64,000 nt of DNA from Sedimentitalea sp039941015. GTDB lineage: Bacteria; Pseudomonadota; Alphaproteobacteria; Rhodobacterales; Rhodobacteraceae. Made by a program: the position numbers and the translations under genes. Shown here piece by piece: positions 59,804 through 64,000 of this stretch (the stretch's first letter is position 1; each line of letters starts with the position of its first letter). The notes under the pieces were generated by a model, which was not told where the DNA came from, ran no database searches, and was given only the letters and a program-made list of their open reading frames with translations. The stretch lies in the NCBI RefSeq assembly GCF_039941015.1, contig NZ_JBDVFI010000074.1; one strand, written 5' to 3'.

Positions 59804-61042
59804 ATGAGTCAGAAAATGCCCTTGTTTACCTCCGTCCTCCTCGTGGGGTGTGCGATCATTCTGGTCAGTTTCGCGATCCGGGGATCATACGGCGTGTTCC
59901 AGATTCCGATTGCCGAGGAATTCGGCTGGCTCCGGGCCGAATTTTCGCTGGCTATCGCGATTCAGAACCTCGCCTGGGGGATCGGTCAGCCGGTTTTCGG
60001 CGCGTTGGCGGAAAAGATCGGCGACAGAAAATCCATTATCATCGGGGCGTTGGTCTATGCTGTAGGGCTGTTACTCTCGGCGCAATCGGTCACACCGCTC
60101 GAACACCAGGCTTATTCGTGGCTCGTCGGGTTTGGCATTGCGGGAACTGGATTTGGCGTGATCCTCGCGGTGGTGGCACGCGCGGCGAGCGATGAAAACC
60201 GCTCCATGTCGCTCGCCATCGTGACCGCCGCAGGCAGCGGAGGGCAGATCGTTGGCCCGCCGCTTGTTGAATGGATGCTTGGTTTCATGGCGTGGCAGCA
60301 GATTTTTGTAGTCTTTGCGGCCGCCATCCTTGCAATGATCCTTACGCTGCCCTTCATGCGCGCACCGGCCCGGTCAGGCGGGATGGACTCCGATCAGCGC
60401 ATGGGGCAGGCCCTTGGCCAAGCGTTTCGTGATCCAACGTATCTCATGATCTTCATGGGATTTTTCAGCTGTGGCTATCAGCTGGGTTTTATCACTGCCC
60501 ACTTCCCCGCCTTTGTGACGGAGCTTTGCGGCCCGATCCAACCCGGTGGCGTGCTGCACGGCATCGGCATCAGCAGCACCTCGGCGCTTGGGGCCATCGC
60601 GATTTCGCTGATCGGGGCCGCAAATGTTGCGGGCACTCTCATCGCGGGCTGGGCCGGGAGCCGATATTCCAAGAAATACCTTCTGGCGGCGATCTATACG
60701 GGGCGTACAGTAATTTCCGCGCTCTTCATCCTGCTGCCGATCACGCCGCTGTCGGTCATCCTGTTCTCGGTCGGGATGGGTTCGCTCTGGCTTGCCACCG
60801 TGCCGCTGACTTCGGGGCTGGTCGCGCAGATTTATGGGCTGCGCTATATGGGCACCCTCTACGGCATCATCTTCTTCAGTCACCAACTCGGCAGCTTTCT
60901 CGGCGTCTGGCTGGGCGGGCGCATGTACGACATCTATGGCGACTATACGATGGTCTGGTGGATCGGCATCGCCGTCGGCGCGTTCAGTGCGATTGTGCAC
61001 CTGCCCATCCGCGAACGCCCGATAGCACAGGCTGCGGCCTAG
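59804..61042 (+). CDS. MFS transporter, monocarboxylate/oxalate-formate type
   Basis: A 412-residue 12-helix carrier. 'GSYGVFQIPIAEEFGWLRAE' and 'NLAWGIGQPVFGALAEKIGD' resemble the MCT/OFA branch of MFS; the motif A-like loop is 'GALAEKIGDRKSIIIG'. ATG 59804 follows a strong 'CAGGAG'. The substrate is unknown; a short organic acid is likely by family. Confidence 0.85.
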   Translation: MSQKMPLFTSVLLVGCAIILVSFAIRGSYGVFQIPIAEEFGWLRAEFSLAIAIQNLAWGIGQPVFGALAEKIGDRKSIIIGALVYAVGLLLSAQSVTPLEHQAYSWLVGFGIAGTGFGVILAVVARAASDENRSMSLAIVTAAGSGGQIVGPPLVEWMLGFMAWQQIFVVFAAAILAMILTLPFMRAPARSGGMDSDQRMGQALGQAFRDPTYLMIFMGFFSCGYQLGFITAHFPAFVTELCGPIQPGGVLHGIGISSTSALGAIAISLIGAANVAGTLIAGWAGSRYSKKYLLAAIYTGRTVISALFILLPITPLSVILFSVGMGSLWLATVPLTSGLVAQIYGLRYMGTLYGIIFFSHQLGSFLGVWLGGRMYDIYGDYTMVWWIGIAVGAFSAIVHLPIRERPIAQAAA

Positions 61043-61109
61043 CTTCACTCTTGTACCTCGCCAAGAGCGCCGCTATTCCCGATCTCAGCTAGTTTTCCGG
61101 AGGCCCGCC

Positions 61110-62873
61110 ATGCTCAAGCGTAAGTTCGACAAGACCAACCTGCCCAGCCGTCACGTGACCGAAGGCCCGGAGCGCGCGCCGCACCGGTCCTATCTCTATG
61201 CGATGGGCATCAGCGAAGAAGATATTCATCAGCCGCTGGTTGGCGTCGCAACCTGCTGGAACGAAGCCGCGCCCTGTAACATTTCGCTGAACCGTCAGGC
61301 TCAGGCGGTCAAGCTGGGCGTCAAGGCCGCTGCTGGCACGCCGCGCGAATTCACCACCATCACCGTGACTGACGGCATCGCCATGGGCCACGAAGGCATG
61401 CGTAGTTCGTTGGCCAGCCGAGAGGCGATCGCCGATACCGTCGAACTGACCATGCGCGGGCATTGCTATGACGCGCTGGTTGGGCTCGCTGGATGTGACA
61501 AATCCTTGCCGGGCATGATGATGGCGATGGTTCGTCTGAACACGCCATCGGTGTTCATCTATGGCGGCTCGATCCTTCCGGGCAAAGCCCCACAGGTCAG
61601 CGAAATTCCCGAGGATTTCCGCACCCGCGATCTTACTGTGCAGGACATGTTCGAGGCGGTTGGCCGCCACCAGAATGGCAGCATGTCCGATGCCGCCCTT
61701 GATATGCTGGAACGGGTGGCCTGCCCCTCGGCAGGTGCCTGTGGCGGGCAGTTTACCGCGAATACTATGGCCTGCGTATCCGAAGCGATCGGTCTGGCGC
61801 TGATGAACAGTTCGGGCATGCCCGCGCCGTACGAAAGCCGCGATCAATTTGCCGAAGCGTCCGGTCAGGCTGTTATGAACCTGTTGGAAAAGAACATCCG
61901 CGCGCGTGATGTGGTGACCCGGCAATCGCTGGAAAATGCCGCCCGCGTCGTGGCCTGCACCGGTGGGTCGACCAATGCCGGGCTGCACCTGCCCGCCATC
62001 GCGCATGAGGCCGGTATCGATTTCTTCCTGCAGGATGTCTGCGACATTTTCCGTGACACACCTTATTTCGTCGATCTGAAGCCTGGCGGCACCTATGTCG
62101 CCAAGGATCTTTATGACGCGGGCGGTATCCCGGTCGTGATGAAGGAACTCCGCAAAGCGGGGCTGATCCACGAGGACTGCATGACCGCGACAGGCCGTTC
62201 GATCGGCGAAGAACTGGACCAGATTGGTCGCGAAGCAGATGGCAAGGTGATCTATCCTATCGACAACCCGTTGACCAAGACCGGCGGCGTTGTCGGCCTC
62301 AAGGGCAACCTCGCCCCCGAGGGCGCGATCGTCAAAGTTGCTGGCATCCCATCAAACCACCAGCGGTTCGTCGGCCCTGCCCGTGTTTTCGAATGCGAAG
62401 AAGACGCGTTTGAAGCGGTCAAGGCACGCGGCTATGAGGAAGGCGAAGTCATCGTGATCCGCAACGAAGGCCCCGCCGGCGGCCCCGGCATGCGCGAAAT
62501 GCTGTCCACCACTGCCGCCCTGTCCGGTCAGGGCATGGGCAAGAAAGTGGCGCTGATCACCGATGGTCGTTTCTCAGGCGCGACTCGTGGGTTCTGTGTC
62601 GGCCATGTCGGCCCCGAGGCAGCCCAAGGCGGCCCCATCGCGTTGATCAAGACCGGTGACATCATCACCATTGATGCGCCAAACGGCGAGATCAGTGTCG
62701 ATCTGACCGATGAGCAGTTCGAAGAACGCAAGGCCGAGTGGAAAGGCCCGCGCGAAACGATCTATGCCTCCGGCGCGCTCTGGAAATACGCCCAGCTTGT
62801 CGGCGCGACCTACAAGGGGGCGGTCACGCATCCCGGTGGCGACGCCGAAAAACACATCTATATGGACCTTTGA
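61110..62873 (+). CDS. ilvD: Dihydroxy-acid dehydratase
   Basis: A 587-residue IlvD/Edd-family enzyme. Fe-S ligands lie in 'VATCWNEAAPCNI', 'LAGCDKSLPGMMM' and 'VACPSAGACGGQFTANTMA', and substrate/metal motifs include 'GRFSGATRGFCVGHVGPEA'. It makes 2-oxo acids for valine, leucine and isoleucine synthesis. ATG 61110 follows 'CGGAGG'. The 'GACGTR'-style sugar-acid dehydratase branch is possible, but the pattern and length fit IlvD. Confidence 0.94.
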   Translation: MLKRKFDKTNLPSRHVTEGPERAPHRSYLYAMGISEEDIHQPLVGVATCWNEAAPCNISLNRQAQAVKLGVKAAAGTPREFTTITVTDGIAMGHEGMRSSLASREAIADTVELTMRGHCYDALVGLAGCDKSLPGMMMAMVRLNTPSVFIYGGSILPGKAPQVSEIPEDFRTRDLTVQDMFEAVGRHQNGSMSDAALDMLERVACPSAGACGGQFTANTMACVSEAIGLALMNSSGMPAPYESRDQFAEASGQAVMNLLEKNIRARDVVTRQSLENAARVVACTGGSTNAGLHLPAIAHEAGIDFFLQDVCDIFRDTPYFVDLKPGGTYVAKDLYDAGGIPVVMKELRKAGLIHEDCMTATGRSIGEELDQIGREADGKVIYPIDNPLTKTGGVVGLKGNLAPEGAIVKVAGIPSNHQRFVGPARVFECEEDAFEAVKARGYEEGEVIVIRNEGPAGGPGMREMLSTTAALSGQGMGKKVALITDGRFSGATRGFCVGHVGPEAAQGGPIALIKTGDIITIDAPNGEISVDLTDEQFEERKAEWKGPRETIYASGALWKYAQLVGATYKGAVTHPGGDAEKHIYMDL

Positions 62874-62877
62874 CAGC

Positions 62878-62906
62878 TTGCCCGGGCAGGACCACTGCCC
62901 GGGCAA
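62878..62906 (+). terminator. Strong hairpin after ilvD
   Basis: A perfect 12-bp stem ('TTGCCCGGGCAG' 62878-62889 with 62895-62906) and a 5-nt loop lie 4 nt after the ilvD stop. The following bases are not U-rich, so termination may need help from Rho. Confidence 0.7.
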
Positions 62907-62988
62907 ACCTCCTGAGTTGTTGTCACGGCACGATTGCCGGTTTATCCCATTGCAACGATTTCGTTAAATAGTGGCCAAGGAGAGGAAC

Positions 62989-63768
62989 TTGGCGGCAGAT
63001 AGAAGAATGAACAAACTGGTGGGGCGCCTGTTCCACGCACGGGTTCGCCGCCGTTGGCGCCGTGTCGCAGATGCAGCTGAGCAAACCGACCTGACGGCAT
63101 TGAGACAGCAGCGCAACGAGGCGCGCAAACTGTCTACCGAACTTGATCGCCTGATCCACGTGGCAGATGGGCGGCTTGCCCTGCCCAAGCTGGGGTCATC
63201 TTCCTTTCCGCGTCCACATGGCACCGATTGGGCCTGGCGTCCGCAACTGTGGTGTGGTCCGCTGCCCCGCCCCGGCCTGAGTTCGGCTCCCAGTGAGTCC
63301 ACCCTGGGGGAAGAGGTGCAGGTGTTTCACGACTGCAATGCATCCGAAGTGACCCTGCGCCAGTTGCGCAACAAGCGTGTGCAGGATCTTGCGCCGTTTG
63401 GATTGCGGTTGGACGTGTTCAAATTTGATGGCTCGTTCCTGTCATTGGCGATCAATCTGCCATCCGATGCTGCCGTGGGCTTGGGCCGCGACCATATCCT
63501 TCGCGCCGAAACCATCCTTGAGGTCGAAACACAGCTGGAAATCTATGCCCGACTGAACATCCAGAACGGACCGAACACCGAGCAGATCATCCGCAAGTTA
63601 CCCGAACAGGATCAGACCATTCGCGTCGATTTTGATATTTCCGATACTCGTATCAATGAAAAGAGGATCGAGAAAATCTGGCTTGATCTGATCTTTGATG
63701 CGCCCGACATGAATCAGGTGATCCTGCGCGATCTGACCTTTGCCCGCCACCGCCGCGCCGCCCTATAA
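62989..63768 (+). CDS. DUF6478-like protein, unknown function
   Basis: A 259-residue protein starting at TTG 62989, chosen because 'AAGGAGAGG' ends 3 nt upstream; GTG 62971 and ATG 63007 are in frame. The N-terminus is very basic ('RLFHARVRRRWRRVADAA'), the middle has 'PRPHGTDWAWRPQLWCGPLP', and the C-terminal half is beta-rich ('RVDFDISDTRINEKRIEKIW'). It resembles the Rhodobacterales DUF6478 group by pattern. No activity can be named; it reads with the next gene. Confidence 0.7.
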   Translation: MAADRRMNKLVGRLFHARVRRRWRRVADAAEQTDLTALRQQRNEARKLSTELDRLIHVADGRLALPKLGSSSFPRPHGTDWAWRPQLWCGPLPRPGLSSAPSESTLGEEVQVFHDCNASEVTLRQLRNKRVQDLAPFGLRLDVFKFDGSFLSLAINLPSDAAVGLGRDHILRAETILEVETQLEIYARLNIQNGPNTEQIIRKLPEQDQTIRVDFDISDTRINEKRIEKIWLDLIFDAPDMNQVILRDLTFARHRRAAL

Positions 63769-63783
63769 CGAGAAAGTTCCGAG

Positions 63784-64000
63784 ATGAGTGAACTGACCCT
63801 GACCAAGATCAGACTGGCACATGGCCGATGGGAAGGCCGCGTGTCCGGGCCTGTGAGCAGTGCCAAGCCGGACATCCAGGTCCGGCATCTCGATCAGCTT
63901 GTAGACGAGGTTGAACTGACCGAAGGGTCAAATCCAGGACAATGGGATATTGTAATCACCGTCCCGATCTGGGCTTTGAGTGATGGTATCCAGACCTTTG
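63784..64000 (+). CDS. Unknown protein, 3' end outside the window
   Basis: An open frame starts at ATG 63784, 15 bp after the previous stop, and is still open at the window edge (72 codons seen: 'MSELTLTKIRLAHGRWEGRV' onward). It looks beta-rich and acidic. Codon use matches coding DNA. I do not recognise a family from this fragment. Confidence 0.6.
   Translation, partial: MSELTLTKIRLAHGRWEGRVSGPVSSAKPDIQVRHLDQLVDEVELTEGSNPGQWDIVITVPIWALSDGIQTF

Noticed and set aside
1..64000. CRISPR arrays, tRNA, rRNA, transposases and prophage
   Set aside because: None was found by reading; no regularly spaced repeats, cloverleaf-type sequences or integrase-like proteins were seen.

Overview
The window reads as a chromosomal segment of a marine Rhodobacterales (Roseobacter-group) alphaproteobacterium. 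It is GC-rich and gene-dense. It carries the irr-fabA-fabB-fabI block, a malyl-CoA lyase, Irr/MbfA iron control, TRAP transporters and many 4-bp ATGA gene overlaps. No rRNA, tRNA, CRISPR array, transposase or phage gene was seen, and genus cannot be assigned from the sequence alone.

Layout. 0-3.6 kb: the end of a TRAP uptake operon (dctP partial, dctQ, dctM) with an L-idonate 5-dehydrogenase-like enzyme. 3.6-12 kb: a compact azol(in)e-type RiPP (TOMM) island. It has a fused YcaO cyclodehydratase, a SAM-domain/nucleotide-cyclase/ATPase giant regulator, a 137-residue precursor with an NHLP-like leader ending in Ser-Cys-Cys, a flanking amidohydrolase, and an oppositely oriented ABM-monooxygenase/metallo-beta-lactamase pair behind a large inverted repeat. 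12-23 kb: an iron/heme block of hmuSTUV (minus strand), a divergent hemP operon with two unknown small proteins, imelysin/IrpA, bfd and bfr, then a second operon of di-heme oxidoreductase, imelysin-like protein and DUF1513. 23-34 kb: D-amino-acid genes (dgcN, dgcA, D-amino-acid transaminase), mcl1, irr, type II fatty-acid synthesis, an FKBP isomerase and small proteins. 34-42 kb: a catabolic run of HAD dehalogenase, several alpha/beta hydrolases, Ser/Thr dehydratase, MFS efflux, Zn alcohol dehydrogenase, enolase-superfamily enzyme and ArsR regulator. 42.4-46 kb: a 982-residue ABC-like fusion whose ATPase motifs are all degenerate and which ends in a cyclic-nucleotide-binding domain. 46-52 kb: a hemophore locus of two RTX-tailed HasA-like secreted proteins flanking a TonB-dependent heme receptor, then a TetR regulator and mbfA behind an Irr box. 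52-64 kb: housekeeping and metabolic genes (AEC carrier, fghA, YaiI, HAD, OCD, accD, folC, zapE, MFS, ilvD) and two proteins of unknown role.

How the genes work together. Iron and heme form the dominant theme. Heme could be captured outside the cell by the RTX-HasA proteins, imported by the TonB receptor and HmuTUV, handled by HmuS/HemP, stored by Bfr/Bfd or exported by MbfA, all under Irr. The two most unusual systems are the RiPP island and the paired RTX-HasA hemophore locus. Neither has its complete machinery in the window: no azoline dehydrogenase or peptide exporter for the RiPP, and no type I secretion or TonB/ExbBD genes for the hemophores.
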